A DNA stretch of 64,000 bases from Parietichytrium sp. I65-24A (taxonomy: Eukaryota > Sar > Bigyra > Thraustochytrida > Thraustochytriidae), in the NCBI GenBank assembly GCA_012862575.1, contig BLSF01000057.1, forward strand, positions 186,001 through 250,000. The letters run 5' to 3'. The position numbers and the translations under genes were made by a program. Every line of letters begins with the position of its first letter. Position 1 is the first letter of the stretch. The notes below the pieces were generated by a model that worked only from the letters and a program-made list of their open reading frames with translations, was not told where the DNA came from and did no database searches. Below are positions 30,801 to 38,340 of the stretch, one piece after another.

Positions 30801-32156
30801 ATTCAAAAAGTGGAGGCATTCTGCCACGCCCTTTCGTACACGAATGGTCAAGATCTTGGCAAGTGCTTGTGGCTCAAGTCCCGCAACTCTGAAGTCTGGT
30901 TGGATCGAAGAACAGCGTATACCCGCTCGCTGGCCACGATGTCTATGGTCGGTTATGTCTTGGGACTCGGTGATCGCCACCCATCTAACTTGATGCTTCA
31001 TCGCACTTCAGGAAAGGTAATTCATATTGACTTTGGTGATTGCTTTGAGGTTGCTCAGCAGCGCAAGTCATTCCCCGAGCGAGTGCCGTTCCGTCTGACT
31101 CGGATGTTAATTGCAGCGATGGAGGTCTCGGGTGTAGAAGGAAATTTTCGGTACACATGCGAGAGCGTGATGCGTGTTCTTCGCACAAACAGGGACTCTG
31201 TCATGGCCATGCTCGGCGCCTTTGTACATGACCCTTTGATCAACTGGAGGTTGTTAGCGAATAACGAGGACACCGAAGGCAGGGCCAACAATTCGAATCC
31301 GTCTGCCAACCATCTTCCTGGGTCAGTGGCGAGGAGCCGAATGGGAGAGTCAGCATCACCGCTCCTTTCCCCCTTTCCACAGGCAAGTGCAGACCCAATG
31401 AATGGTGATTTTGTAGATTCGGACGAAGACGGCGGTGGGAACATGGACACAAGCTTCAGCCATTCGCCATCCGACGCGCCGATTAAAACTTTGAAGCGCG
31501 TGGAATCCACGCCAAGTGCTTCGCGAAAGTGGAGCGCGGCTAGGGAAAGCAATAAACCTTCGGAGGCAAAAATGAATGGAAACGGGAATGGATCCCAGAT
31601 GGGAAGTCTCTCGGAAGCGATGAAAACTGGCGGGACACCAAGCTTGTCTCGCGGCGGCATGCCACAGGCAGCAGCTGCAGGGGCAAACAATCCTGAGCTT
31701 GGAAATTTGCGCCCTCGTGCAAGAACAGAGGGTCGTCTAATTTTGATGCATGAGCGGGACTCCTCTGCGAACGCGAACCGGACGCCAAGTCTGGCCCGCA
31801 CCCAGCGAGAAAAGAAGCTTGTGCAGATGAAAGCAGATGCGAATGTAGAGGTCTTGAACCAAAAAGCTGTCGCCGTTTTGGAGCGTATTCACGACAAATT
31901 GACCGGTATGGATTTCGCAGTGAAACGGGAGAATTTTCGCGAAGAGGACGCGGAGAACAACATGAACACGCCCGCCACTCCCAGTCCGCGGAACCGAATT
32001 TCCCTCACCTCAGCCGTGGAAGGTGTTGACGTTGGAAGGAGGCAGGAAGACTCCTCCCCTGCACCAGTTTCAGTTCAAGTGCAGCGTCTGATTATTCAAG
32101 CCACATCCTACGAGAACCTTGCGGTCTCTTTTGTTGGATACTGCCCAGTGTGGTAG
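21828..32156 (+). CDS. TOR: Target of rapamycin (TOR) kinase, enlarged
   Basis: A single 3442-residue frame, about 900 residues longer than human mTOR (2549). HEAT repeats fill the N-terminal half. The FAT domain lies around 1600-2700. The FRB domain begins near 2722 (ELIRVAILWHEEW, DDASRMYF, AWELYYQVF). The PI3K-like kinase lies near 2850-3135, with LLKGHEDLRQDERVMQLF, the catalytic loop GDRHPSNLML (about 3046) and the metal-binding HIDFGDCFE. The FATC tail ends YENLAVSFVGYCPVW. Extra length comes from low-complexity inserts: Ser-rich near 430-470, Ser/His-rich near 1300-1450, an acidic/Gln/Ser block at about 2364-2580 inside FAT, and a Ser/Asn-rich block at about 3140-3340 between kinase and DKLTGMDF. 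TOR links nutrients to ribosome production and autophagy through its TORC complexes. All catalytic motifs look intact. ATG 21828 follows a purine-rich leader. Confidence 0.97.
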   Translation: MEEDATWKRREAEEAGGDSGELFLVLSSGDEVRQAAAARALKELVEAEYRVLSSEQFSKFMNELYGQVFRLCSGKSASDAGLASVSSGSERSVSHGSRRKKDGKQGVVLPTQHVRGGLFVIRELVGVLHEENENKLIRFANYLRVVLQQGEDLVDNATLVLASEALGQLSRRGGNLTADFVEFETKRALEWLVSAMQMDNPPSSLPNLKPLAIFGGRNEAILRRRKFAAVLVIKELATNSPVLFYAHVGAVFDLIRTALHDSNEFTREAATLSLRSCLELVLYRESRLCVQWYYKVYEIARRGFQAGSAFTIHGSLLTLGELLLNSGNFMIPRFSEVCDTILKYREYKDSLVRRTVVALLPQLAEFCPDAFVRNYLDDCISYLFGAAVIPSEQDSAFVALGKLAVAVDHHILPHLMEIIVIVREALVSNAASATPATTLSASSGSANSASSSSSLSSGLPMSSTSPANAAGQLSCTETQVIRSLFQCISMLARAVGPALLQHGMLDGLLFEMFSNGLSPSLISALSDLRQYIPSLEELVVAHLLHGLSYTLANRPFSAPPGGGTWTQEEPTPGQFSHLDVLEALETDFPAAAYLKASGRHPGVLSSVQKRAHMLGYNQIPGLAVPGPYSGTTNKSGFLGDGTRATCDTVVSSLTPSILGEDLELDVIDWRYGRPKQSIYLSSFFQAASGPNGKPLLDSSLLHNKSAAEGLASPLISGGSIANGVHSTQSNSLAIRRAPFRRSALEKELFILALQTLRDFNFDKFNLLPFLHHTVIEFLDDFDPEVRKEAAKTCGAILLPQQMKGGSGLTSSRLLANWDETARLTSSGVRKLLMIGVSDPESSIRSAVLECLSANERFDDYLVQEDTLSALFVALQDESFSVRRIAMGIAARLAPTNPAHIHPAIRKCILAAMAQLEFSPSQEHRQEGAVILLGDIVAGFNSFRWSASMHDRVSPLIAPSIVSLIHILLTKLRTARNTMSTAILRTLGEIASMEGINMSNYMDTMMPLLIDILQDQGSSEKRRYALRTLSQLVRSTAQVITPLLEYSNLLNTLLEVIRRGSSTFSWELREEALKALGTLGALDPFEAKQSKSRVSREQYAIGNNTSASIVYQTEDGYGSDISSQSSKHHRAGGAVSSRTEVVVDSNNALRTKAEELEPLSPKDEEYYPTMAINALMRIIQDSTLSTHHSMAIQALTQTSRSLGLKCVTFLPQIMPCILNVATACEQELRKVLIQTISVIVSISKQHARPYLQDVFHIILRYWYENLDQIFSLIEEISRALREEFVPYARLIIPNLLAVLELMRDEHADPSSGVLNKSSRGAFYYPSVPPTAAYSHSRSIGASSYVLEHGNFQGVSSHSVSSYQASVGSHHGRAGYRRHFEKRSPAASNREHHSASESFSKEPALSGTSGYHGRARFGSGHLPAFQKGGPSAQATERVIPPAHAHPGVEMEISAVHKLTYAKYATPSSSRRIFKTIETLSFTLTDYFYLIIPALVDLVESDSASSDVRMYSMHALGRLSAHAYFSDYALNAMQCLLRLVRRPGESNVKCQAVDTLCIFALRFPKVFLMFQQAADSALKSKAITSYSVERYKTTLLLVSEQDPDPKQVSKHLDTLLSALYTTSSTKNVAMGISAMTVGFDDKSGLGNASAEFDLGVGQKNLQVNQVKLQRSWEVSERSTSDDWAEWMRRISVELLRESPSPALRACSAVAQVYNPLAKELFNAAFVSCWSALDKVFQHSLIQSLDTALKSPKTPIETLKTLLDLAEFMEHDDRVLPIGIRDLGDYAQRCHAYAKALHYKEMVFRNLPGACTEGLISINNKLEQPEAAVGILHYVQQLQRRQYQVSATPAASQSIPEVNLLDFGVAAAALPQHHASFGHSGSSQAEAINASNGAHSPANHDMSVEFDRQESMFFNGEDLGEDGTIKLKETWFEKLGRWEEALASYEEKLERADMGADRVLAGKELESTMGKVRCLINLGEYDQLMNLANNVWNRVGSQRELEQMAPIFCQSAWVCGDWEAMQEFARFIPENNMSGYILRAILSLQKNDFVQSRLMIDRGRALLGEQLGALVGESYNRAYRQIVIVQQLAELDEIYSFRQQAVSGRYTKAELDRLKSNLQKMWSKRIRGCQENVAVWQNILGAHTLLLSEKEDLQTYIKFSTICRKSNRLRICLRTLQRLGVTDDNFEAFDTVDEDVSFAFLKYRWAALKAENIQARQDNHTRQSHFFVGGFSPGRRTSFTVVPIDQTGAAVLPLSISPRGDSTKTFAFLERRGMVIRQLESVIHGLERKAETGNFTSENRQLLVRCYLKYGAWKFADEEYKLNEDVIGSALDSFLAATKFESGNYKAWHAWALMNFRAVEYYNRKLLSIAPNTEDDDVHGDPDAHPGPKETQPQDSLTQQDQDQHDGKGQSQQQQNPSSQRGRNMAQESSHSLSSSSSGSHSTGTGHPGLKQRASDGLDSSQLRDFDQCDVIEEESDENDSESDDAEAAILSHSMEAKMGSEMMCDSGVQVVSSGSEDSDDGSRKEGDVTNETKQSDSKSDGELETKLQTPMLRRKKSQNQFRRRHQEQQEKIQRERQRTEITEKMNSYVVPAIHGFFRSIALGQTNDSRNVLQDILRLLTLWFAHGARDEVEEAIREGFAMVNIGTWLDVIPQLIARIHTQIPEIKGVLHRLLITLGVEHPHALVYPLTVAAKSINVHRKKAAEYILEELRRTEGNAVLVDQAQLVSHELIRVAILWHEEWFEVMDDASRMYFTEHNVDGMIELLQPLHEKLNGQYETNHEQEFSRRFGRELDEAARYVERYKETGQDVDISQAWELYYQVFRKIYKILHQEKTLHLDQVSPALVQATNMQLAVPGTYVAGRPVVRIEGFAPTLRMIVSKQRPRQITLRGSDGNDYLFLLKGHEDLRQDERVMQLFGLVNTLLKKVRETNRYDLSIERYSVIPLSHNVGISQWLANTDTFHALIERFRESRNVLMDIEQRLISKLAPSFETLTVIQKVEAFCHALSYTNGQDLGKCLWLKSRNSEVWLDRRTAYTRSLATMSMVGYVLGLGDRHPSNLMLHRTSGKVIHIDFGDCFEVAQQRKSFPERVPFRLTRMLIAAMEVSGVEGNFRYTCESVMRVLRTNRDSVMAMLGAFVHDPLINWRLLANNEDTEGRANNSNPSANHLPGSVARSRMGESASPLLSPFPQASADPMNGDFVDSDEDGGGNMDTSFSHSPSDAPIKTLKRVESTPSASRKWSAARESNKPSEAKMNGNGNGSQMGSLSEAMKTGGTPSLSRGGMPQAAAAGANNPELGNLRPRARTEGRLILMHERDSSANANRTPSLARTQREKKLVQMKADANVEVLNQKAVAVLERIHDKLTGMDFAVKRENFREEDAENNMNTPATPSPRNRISLTSAVEGVDVGRRQEDSSPAPVSVQVQRLIIQATSYENLAVSFVGYCPVW

Positions 32157-32622
32157 GATCAGCGCAATATTATGATGTCGGGATTTGCCAATATTTTCCG
32201 AGGCTCCGTTTTCCTTTACAAAACGCAACTCGAACTTCGAGTTAATTAGTTAGAACCTATTCAACCCAATTGTGAACAACGGTGTCCACACACACTCATC
32301 CAACCGGTTGCGCTCGCTTCAATGCTCCAAACTATGCTCCAAACCCTCCGAACGATCGCTTCTGCCGTTGCCAACTAAACTTTTCAAGTTGAATGAATTA
32401 TTTTGAACTCTTTTGAACGACGTCCAATGTGCAGTTCTGTCGTGTCGAAGCGATTTGTTAGGTCATTCAGTGCCTTCGAGGTTGCTTATCATAAACTAAA
32501 TAAACGAATGTAAATGAAATAAATAGAATGTCAGCCTGAGCAGAGAGTCCAACTCCGGTAAATTAATGCACAACGTTACTGGCGGGGCTCGGAAAGATAC
32601 TGTGGCAAAGTGCCGAGTGCTG

Positions 32623-32639
32623 GTACTGACAGTGAGTAC
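32623..32639. promoter_or_regulatory. Palindromic element, copy B
   Basis: GTACTGACAGTGAGTAC: identical over all 17 bases to the copy at 61478-61494 and the reverse complement of the core shared with copies A and C. It lies about 470 bp after the TOR stop. Confidence 0.5.
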
Positions 32640-33809
32640 TGATGATTGACTACTGAATACTATTGCGTTGTAGTATAGACACTGAGTGTTCTTCGTACAC
32701 CTTCTCATCACCGAGGACCGAGGGCTCGTCAGTCCGACAGTTGGTGCACTAGGCGTCCATACTGCACTAAACTTCGAACTTTTGAAGCGGCCCAGTGGAA
32801 GCGAGCAGCTGTAACCCCTGCTTAGTGGAAGCGGGCGGGCTTGGCAATGGGCGGTAGGCTCCGTTCGTACTAGTCCTTCGTGGCGTTCGTGGGAGTGATT
32901 AGATGTTCGCGCAACGAGTGCAGGTAGTGCAGGTGCAACGATGTGCCACGATGTGCCACGAGCGGGATCGCATTCCTCTTGCTCGTTCGTTTTGTTTCCG
33001 CACATTTCCGCTCTCTGGGTCTCAAGACACTGTCAAGAATGTCAAGCTGGGATGCTCATGCTCAGATGATCTGAATTCTGAATTCTATACTTTTAATTCT
33101 CAACTCTGGATCAACGCTGCAAATGTGTTGTTTTCAAAAATTCTGAACTGAAATGATCTCCATTTGGAAAAATGCGAATTACGAACTACTGAGTAGTAAC
33201 ACGAAGGAAGTCACGAAGCGTAGAAGGCAAAGATTTGGCTTTAAGTATCTTCTCTGCTAGCAAATTTCTAATCTCCACTGAATTATTCTGACTGACCAAC
33301 AAGAACAGCTCAGAGGCGATTCCAGGGAACTAACAGAATACATCGCACTGATAGCAATTCCACTAAGTGTGTTTATCTTTTTCGTCGCACACTGCGAAGG
33401 GTAGATAGACGCTAGCTTCCTTTAAAAGTTACTTGAGCAAGGTGATGAGTGTCACGGTGCTCGGTAGCCGGTGGACGATTCGTACTCTGCAGGGCCAAAG
33501 ATTATGGACGCCGCGCTTGTTGAATTGACGCACCTGACTTCTAACTTCTTTGATTTGTTCTATTCGTTTTGTCTTGTCTCTACTAGAACAAAAAACTTCT
33601 CTGGATATCTGGGACTCTTCGCCCTCTCTTCCTCCCTCAGGCTAACTTTAACTACTCTTTCAACGTAACCCATCCCTCATACTTTTGCTATCTTTCGGAT
33701 AGGATATAATAGGATGGGTGAGGGAGTTTCACAAACAGCTTCTTTTAGTGGCGCTCGGCTTATGGTTTGCGGTAAGTCGCACAAATCAGTCGTCTGAGAG
33801 AATGTAGTT

Positions 33810-33827
33810 GTACTCACTGTCAGTGCC
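33810..33827. promoter_or_regulatory. Palindromic element, copy C
   Basis: GTACTCACTGTCAGTGCC shares its first 17 bases with copy A. It lies about 235 bp before the GMC oxidoreductase ATG at 34053. Confidence 0.5.
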
Positions 33828-33899
33828 ATGGAAAGATCTTAGTTTCCTCTTCTACTGTTCTCAGGAAGTTAGGAATTGGAGATGGAGAGATGGATTCGT

Positions 33900-33956
33900 T
33901 TACACAGGTTACACAGGTTACACAGGTGTCAGACAGAGACAGAGACAGAGACTGAG
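33900..33956. repeat. Short tandem repeats before the GMC gene
   Basis: Three exact copies of the 9-mer TTACACAGG (33900-33926) are followed by AGACAG-type repeats (33931-33956). They lie about 100-150 bp before the start codon, probably in the promoter or 5' leader. Confidence 0.85.
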
Positions 33957-34052
33957 AAAGAGACTGAGCAGAGCAGACCCCAAACGACTTGGTTCACAGA
34001 AAACAAAGTATAGCAAGTTGAGCTTTGAGTCCTTGTGTTTGCGGCATACAAG

Positions 34053-35942
34053 ATGCGAACGGTTGACGTGGCGACTGCGGCCCGCGCGGAGTATGACTTC
34101 GTAGTTGTCGGAGCTGGTAGCGCAGGAGCTGCTGTTGCAGCTCGGCTTGCGGAAGATCCCTCGGTGCGCGTGGCGTTGCTTGAGGCAGGTGGAGATGCCA
34201 CCGAAATGGATGCCAAAGTGCCTCTGGCGTGCGGCAAGTTGCAGAATTCTGAAAGGGATTGGCAATATTTTACTGAGCCCTGCGGCGAGCACGCGTTCAA
34301 AGGACTGTTGAATAAACGAAGCTTCTGGCCGCGAGGCAAGGGTCTTGGTGGCTCATCCTTGATCAACTATATGGCCTATGTGCGAGGAGACCGCCGAGAT
34401 TTCGATACATGGGAGGCTTTGGGCGCGACTGGTTGGGCGTACAAAGATGTTCTGCCTCTGTTCAAAAAGAGCGAAAACTTTGCTGCAGAGCATCGCGCTA
34501 GAGAATTGAATATTGACTTGTCCGAGCACGGAAACCAGGGCCCTTTGACCGTCAGCATCCTCACACCTTCATGCCCAATCTCCAAGGCCTTCGTGCAGGG
34601 GAGTGTTGAGCTTGGTTATCGGTTGAGCGATTACAATAATGGAGACATGGAGGACTCGGTCAACTTCTTCCAGCAGACCATCAGAGACGGCGCAAGGTGT
34701 GATACAGCCACGGCGTTTCTCCGTAGCAATCCACGCGACAATTTGACCATTGTTACATATGCTCACGCGACGCGTTTGATACTCACCGAAAATGGAAAGC
34801 GATGCGTTGGGGTGGAGGTTGCTGATACCTCGAAAGAGCCAAAACCCAAGCGCCGCTACACTTTCAGCGCAAAGAGGGAAGTCATTGTCTCAGGTGGAGC
34901 AATCAACTCTCCTCAACTTCTCTTGCTCTCCGGCATTGGGCCTCGTGAGGAGCTCGAGCAAGTTGGAGTGAGGTGCTTGGTGGACAATCCTCGGGTTGGA
35001 AAGGAACTCGAGGATCATATCGCAAATATTCTTCGCTACGACGCAAAGGAGCCGGGAATTGATATTGGATCCTACAACGGCACTAAAGCAGAAGGCTTTC
35101 CTGGTGCTCTCGTTCAGCTTTTCAAGTGGGTGACAAGCGGTACCGGTTTGCTCGCCACCAGCGCATACAATGCTACAATGTTCTTCAAGACGAAGATGTT
35201 CAAGGAGTCGCACCCTACTTGGGGCCCAGACGCTCAAATTGGGATCTTTGCTTCGCCTCTTGATCTCAGCATCGTCGAAGGTAATTTGCACGTCGACCCT
35301 GAGTTCAACTACCTCAAAGGCAAACTTGGGCCATCTGAGGAAGGCTTCTCTTTCGTCCCTTGCCTGCTCCACCCATATACACACGGAGCCATTACCCTCG
35401 CTTCGAACGATCCATTCGCCCCTCCAAAGATTCTGTCCAATTACTTTACCGATCCTCGTGACATTGACAGGATGGTTGAGCTCTTGAAGAAATGCATTGC
35501 GCTTGCTCGCTCTCCTGCCATGTCAAAGATTGCCGGGGAACCTGTTTTGCCAAAAGAAATGGTGGCCAAGCACGGGTCCTACGAATCGGATGCGTTCCTT
35601 CGCGAATACGCGCAGACTTACTGCACTACTCTGTACCACCCGACTAGCAGCTGCAAGATCGGAGCAGTGGTTGACCCTCGGCTAAAGGTTTACGATGTTG
35701 CCGGTCTCCGTGTAGCAGACGCATCCGTGATGCCAACGCTTATCAGCGGAAATACGAACGCACCGTCAATCATGGTTGGCGAGAAGTGTGCTGAAATGAT
35801 CAAGGAGGAATACGCGCTGAAGAGCAAAGATGTTGTTGGTCCGCCATCTGGCGGGTCTATGCTGTCGCCTGCGATCAAGCTTGCTTTGTTCGGCGCTTCC
35901 GCGTACGCTCTCAAGCAAAAGTACGGACACTCCAAGATGTAA
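34053..35942 (+). CDS. GMC-family FAD oxidoreductase (choline/alcohol dehydrogenase-like)
   Basis: ATG 34053 (MRTVDVATAARAEYDF) gives 629 residues, normal for this family. An in-frame stop lies at 34026-34028, and the short frame before the ATG has no Met. The ADP-binding fold is DFVVVGAGSAGAAVAARLAE ending LLEAGG (about 14-48). The first GMC signature is RGKGLGGSSLINYMAYVRG, and the second is SGGAINSPQLLLLSGIG (about 285). The C-terminal half has YHPTSSCKIG, with the likely active-site His, and VADASVMPTLISGNTNAPS. The enzyme should oxidise an alcohol with FAD; the substrate (choline, long-chain alcohol or other) cannot be told. The C-terminal tail has a weakly hydrophobic stretch (AIKLALFGASAYAL) and ends in SKM, a variant of the peroxisomal PTS1 signal, so peroxisomal location is possible. 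It is convergent with the CNB-RGS gene. Confidence 0.93.
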   Translation: MRTVDVATAARAEYDFVVVGAGSAGAAVAARLAEDPSVRVALLEAGGDATEMDAKVPLACGKLQNSERDWQYFTEPCGEHAFKGLLNKRSFWPRGKGLGGSSLINYMAYVRGDRRDFDTWEALGATGWAYKDVLPLFKKSENFAAEHRARELNIDLSEHGNQGPLTVSILTPSCPISKAFVQGSVELGYRLSDYNNGDMEDSVNFFQQTIRDGARCDTATAFLRSNPRDNLTIVTYAHATRLILTENGKRCVGVEVADTSKEPKPKRRYTFSAKREVIVSGGAINSPQLLLLSGIGPREELEQVGVRCLVDNPRVGKELEDHIANILRYDAKEPGIDIGSYNGTKAEGFPGALVQLFKWVTSGTGLLATSAYNATMFFKTKMFKESHPTWGPDAQIGIFASPLDLSIVEGNLHVDPEFNYLKGKLGPSEEGFSFVPCLLHPYTHGAITLASNDPFAPPKILSNYFTDPRDIDRMVELLKKCIALARSPAMSKIAGEPVLPKEMVAKHGSYESDAFLREYAQTYCTTLYHPTSSCKIGAVVDPRLKVYDVAGLRVADASVMPTLISGNTNAPSIMVGEKCAEMIKEEYALKSKDVVGPPSGGSMLSPAIKLALFGASAYALKQKYGHSKM

Positions 35943-36345
35943 TTTACCAATCGCATGTATGTGACCGTGTTTCGACGTGGTTGCCAAGCATAAATTATAA
36001 AGCGTTATTATAGCTATTTAATTTACCTCGTTGATGTTTGCAGTCCGAGCCTTCAGGACTGCTTGGTGCACGAGTACCGGCGCTGACTGTGAGAACGGTC
36101 GCTACACTCAGTTACTCTTGTTGCTTCCGGTACGGAGCGGGCAAGCCAGGGTCGTCCGCTGGAGACCTAGCAATCGTTGAGTTTCAGACACCAGCATGTG
36201 GCTGTCAAGACCGCAAGACGTCGTCCACGGCGCAATGTTGAAAGAAGGGACTGAAAGGGAAGAAATGATGCATACTTCAAGCCAGATTTTATACGATTTC
36301 ACAGCAAGCCAGATATAAGAACATAAATTAACCAGAAGGGTGTCT
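35943..36345. other. Convergent intergenic region, GMC / CNB-RGS
   Basis: This 403 bp spacer separates two stop codons and should hold both polyadenylation regions. AT-rich sequence follows the GMC stop (35985-36025). GAGTACCGGCGC near 36070 resembles part of the dispersed element. No gene is visible. Confidence 0.6.
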
Positions 36346-38340
36346 TCAAATAACGCTCACGCGATCCTTGTGAACACGACCGAAAGACATTTCTGCACGT
36401 CTAAGATCGGCGTGGTCGATGTTCAGGTCCTGGTTCGAATACACGTTAATAGCTTCCATGAGCTCGGTGAAGAGAGGGGACTTCTTGAAGCGTTCAAAGT
36501 TGTCTCTCTTCATCAGATTATACACCTCCCGTTGGCAGATATCAAAACAATCTGGGCTTTCGCCTGCATCAAGGACAGCTTGTGTCATTGCTGCGGATAC
36601 GTTAATCGGAGTCTTCGAGTTTGGTCCGATGAAGTTTCCGCAAATATGGCCAAAAGTCTTCTTCCCCAGTCGAAACTCTTCCACGCTCTCCCAGAACAGG
36701 AGATGTTCCAGTGAGAATTCGTTCTCAAGATGCTGTCGGAATAGCTCATGACCTAATGTATGCGTGAGAATATGCCCCAAGGTTATTTCCTTCTCCCCGA
36801 GCACACGCATCTCGAACTCCGCCAACAGCTGTCTGGAACCTTTGAAGAAATCATCAAAAGCGACCTTGGTGACCGCGAGCAACACAACGTCGGAGTGTGC
36901 CGAAACTGTTGCTAGATGAGGTTTTCCAGTAATCATTGAGATTTCGCCAAAGTAAGCTCCCTGAGCAAGCCGAATAATAGCTTTGCCGTTCTTTATGATG
37001 TTCACGAGACCGTGAATTACAATATAAAAGTTCCCACAGGATCCGCCTTCCTCCATAAGTACAGTGCCTGCCTTGTGCTCCTGCAGTTCACAGAGTTGCG
37101 CGAGCTCTAGCAGCTTCTCTTTCGCGATACCCGCGAAGAAAGGGAGGCGGAATGCGTACAGCTTTCTGACCATCCTTTCCCTGGCATCCTGATGAAGGGA
37201 TGCCTGTACTGTTGGGCTCAGCTTTACAAATTTGGCAAAGTCCTCAGCCTTCATCTTGGCCAGAAGACACTTGGACATGGCAGTGATTGTCGCTGTTCGT
37301 GGCATATTGACCATCATGGACATCTCCCCAAAGTAAGAGCCCCCCTCAAGGGTCGCCAGGTACAACGTATTGATGTTTTCGTTCATCAAGGTGCTGCTTT
37401 TGCGAAGGAGACGTATACTTGGCTGCGGTTTAAGGATGGGAACAGCGTCTTTCTTATTGCTTGGAAATTGGTGTGCCATAAGTGATATTGTGCTTTTCTT
37501 GCTGCTAAGGTCCGAATCATCCGAGAGCGCCGAGTTTTCCTTTATTGGAAAATCATCCAAAGGTCTGTCAAGCAGCACTGGTTCCTCGACGATCTTGGAG
37601 ACAGAACGTGAGCAGTTATCATCTCCCTGAGGAATTGTTGCAGTGACGTCAAGCTTTCCCTGTAGCACGAGATAAAAGGAGTGGTCGAGAGTTCCTTCTC
37701 GAAAGACAACGTCCCCTTCTTGATAAGTCTCATATGTAAACATTTCCGACAACGATGTCAGCGCGGACTTGTGCATCCCCTTCAGGAAAGGTATCGGCTT
37801 AAGCATCTGCCGAATGTCCGTGTTCAGAATCTTCTCCAGCGAGACCTTCTTGGACGCGTTCTTTTCGAGGTATTCAAGCTTGGATCTGCCGTCCAACATC
37901 AAAATTGTGGAGTCTCGCAGCGCCTTGACTGTTGTGAAGTCAAAGGCATTCACCACCTTCTGAGCGTTTCCAGTAGCCTTCATTTTTATTCTGTGAATAC
38001 TTCCATTCGAAGTGGCTAGCTCCCTGCCAGCCTTTGAGAAGAAGTCACCAGTTTTTTTCACCGCCAGAAGCTCGCTGACATGCCCTTTGGTCGACTTGGG
38101 CCCGTCTCCACCTCCCGCACCCACTCTGGGAACCAGGGTAGACAATGCGAGCTCCCCATCGGCGACCACGATGAAAGCACCTTCCGTTAGGTGCTCTCCT
38201 TGCGGTACCTTGACGATCTTAAAATACTTGGCGCATTCGCGAATGCTCTCGTCATCTTCGAACAGCGTGAAGAATGGCGTGTGCTTGAGTAGTTGGAACT
38301 TCTCCTCTTCGCTCTCCCGTTTGCTTGCTCCTCCGCCCAT
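36346..38340 (-). CDS. Cyclic-nucleotide-binding (x3) protein with C-terminal RGS domain
   Basis: ATG 38340 gives 664 residues starting MGGGASKRES, a fitting N-myristoylation site (Gly2, Ser6, Lys7). The frame extends upstream but without a Met. Three CNB-like domains follow: a degenerate one (about 15-150); a second from PIPFLKGMHKSALTSL with a polar insert and the phosphate cassette YFGEMSMMVNMPRTATIT; and a third from LPFFAGIAKEKLLEL with YFGEISMITGKPHLATVS. The second keeps the Arg that binds the cyclic phosphate, while the third has His there. Residues about 515-645 match an RGS domain (FRQHLENEFSLEHLLFWESV, PDCFDICQREVYNLM, FERFKKSPLF), which speeds GTP hydrolysis by G-alpha subunits. 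The layout suggests a membrane-tethered regulator through which cAMP or cGMP could tune G-protein signalling. That link is inference; the domains are directly visible. Confidence 0.9.
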   Translation of the reverse strand: MGGGASKRESEEEKFQLLKHTPFFTLFEDDESIRECAKYFKIVKVPQGEHLTEGAFIVVADGELALSTLVPRVGAGGGDGPKSTKGHVSELLAVKKTGDFFSKAGRELATSNGSIHRIKMKATGNAQKVVNAFDFTTVKALRDSTILMLDGRSKLEYLEKNASKKVSLEKILNTDIRQMLKPIPFLKGMHKSALTSLSEMFTYETYQEGDVVFREGTLDHSFYLVLQGKLDVTATIPQGDDNCSRSVSKIVEEPVLLDRPLDDFPIKENSALSDDSDLSSKKSTISLMAHQFPSNKKDAVPILKPQPSIRLLRKSSTLMNENINTLYLATLEGGSYFGEMSMMVNMPRTATITAMSKCLLAKMKAEDFAKFVKLSPTVQASLHQDARERMVRKLYAFRLPFFAGIAKEKLLELAQLCELQEHKAGTVLMEEGGSCGNFYIVIHGLVNIIKNGKAIIRLAQGAYFGEISMITGKPHLATVSAHSDVVLLAVTKVAFDDFFKGSRQLLAEFEMRVLGEKEITLGHILTHTLGHELFRQHLENEFSLEHLLFWESVEEFRLGKKTFGHICGNFIGPNSKTPINVSAAMTQAVLDAGESPDCFDICQREVYNLMKRDNFERFKKSPLFTELMEAINVYSNQDLNIDHADLRRAEMSFGRVHKDRVSVI

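Larger units (their letters stand above)
32157..34052. other. Intergenic region between TOR and the GMC gene
   Basis: This 1.9 kb region has no supportable gene; the longest frames lack domains. It holds element copies at 32623-32639 and 33810-33827, short direct repeats (AGTGGAAGCG near 32796 and 32825; ACGATGTGCC twice near 32939-32958), a CCCATCC/GGATGGG inverted repeat at 33669-33675 and 33712-33718 enclosing a CTATC/GATAG hairpin, and 9-nt repeats next to the GMC start. Confidence 0.6.
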
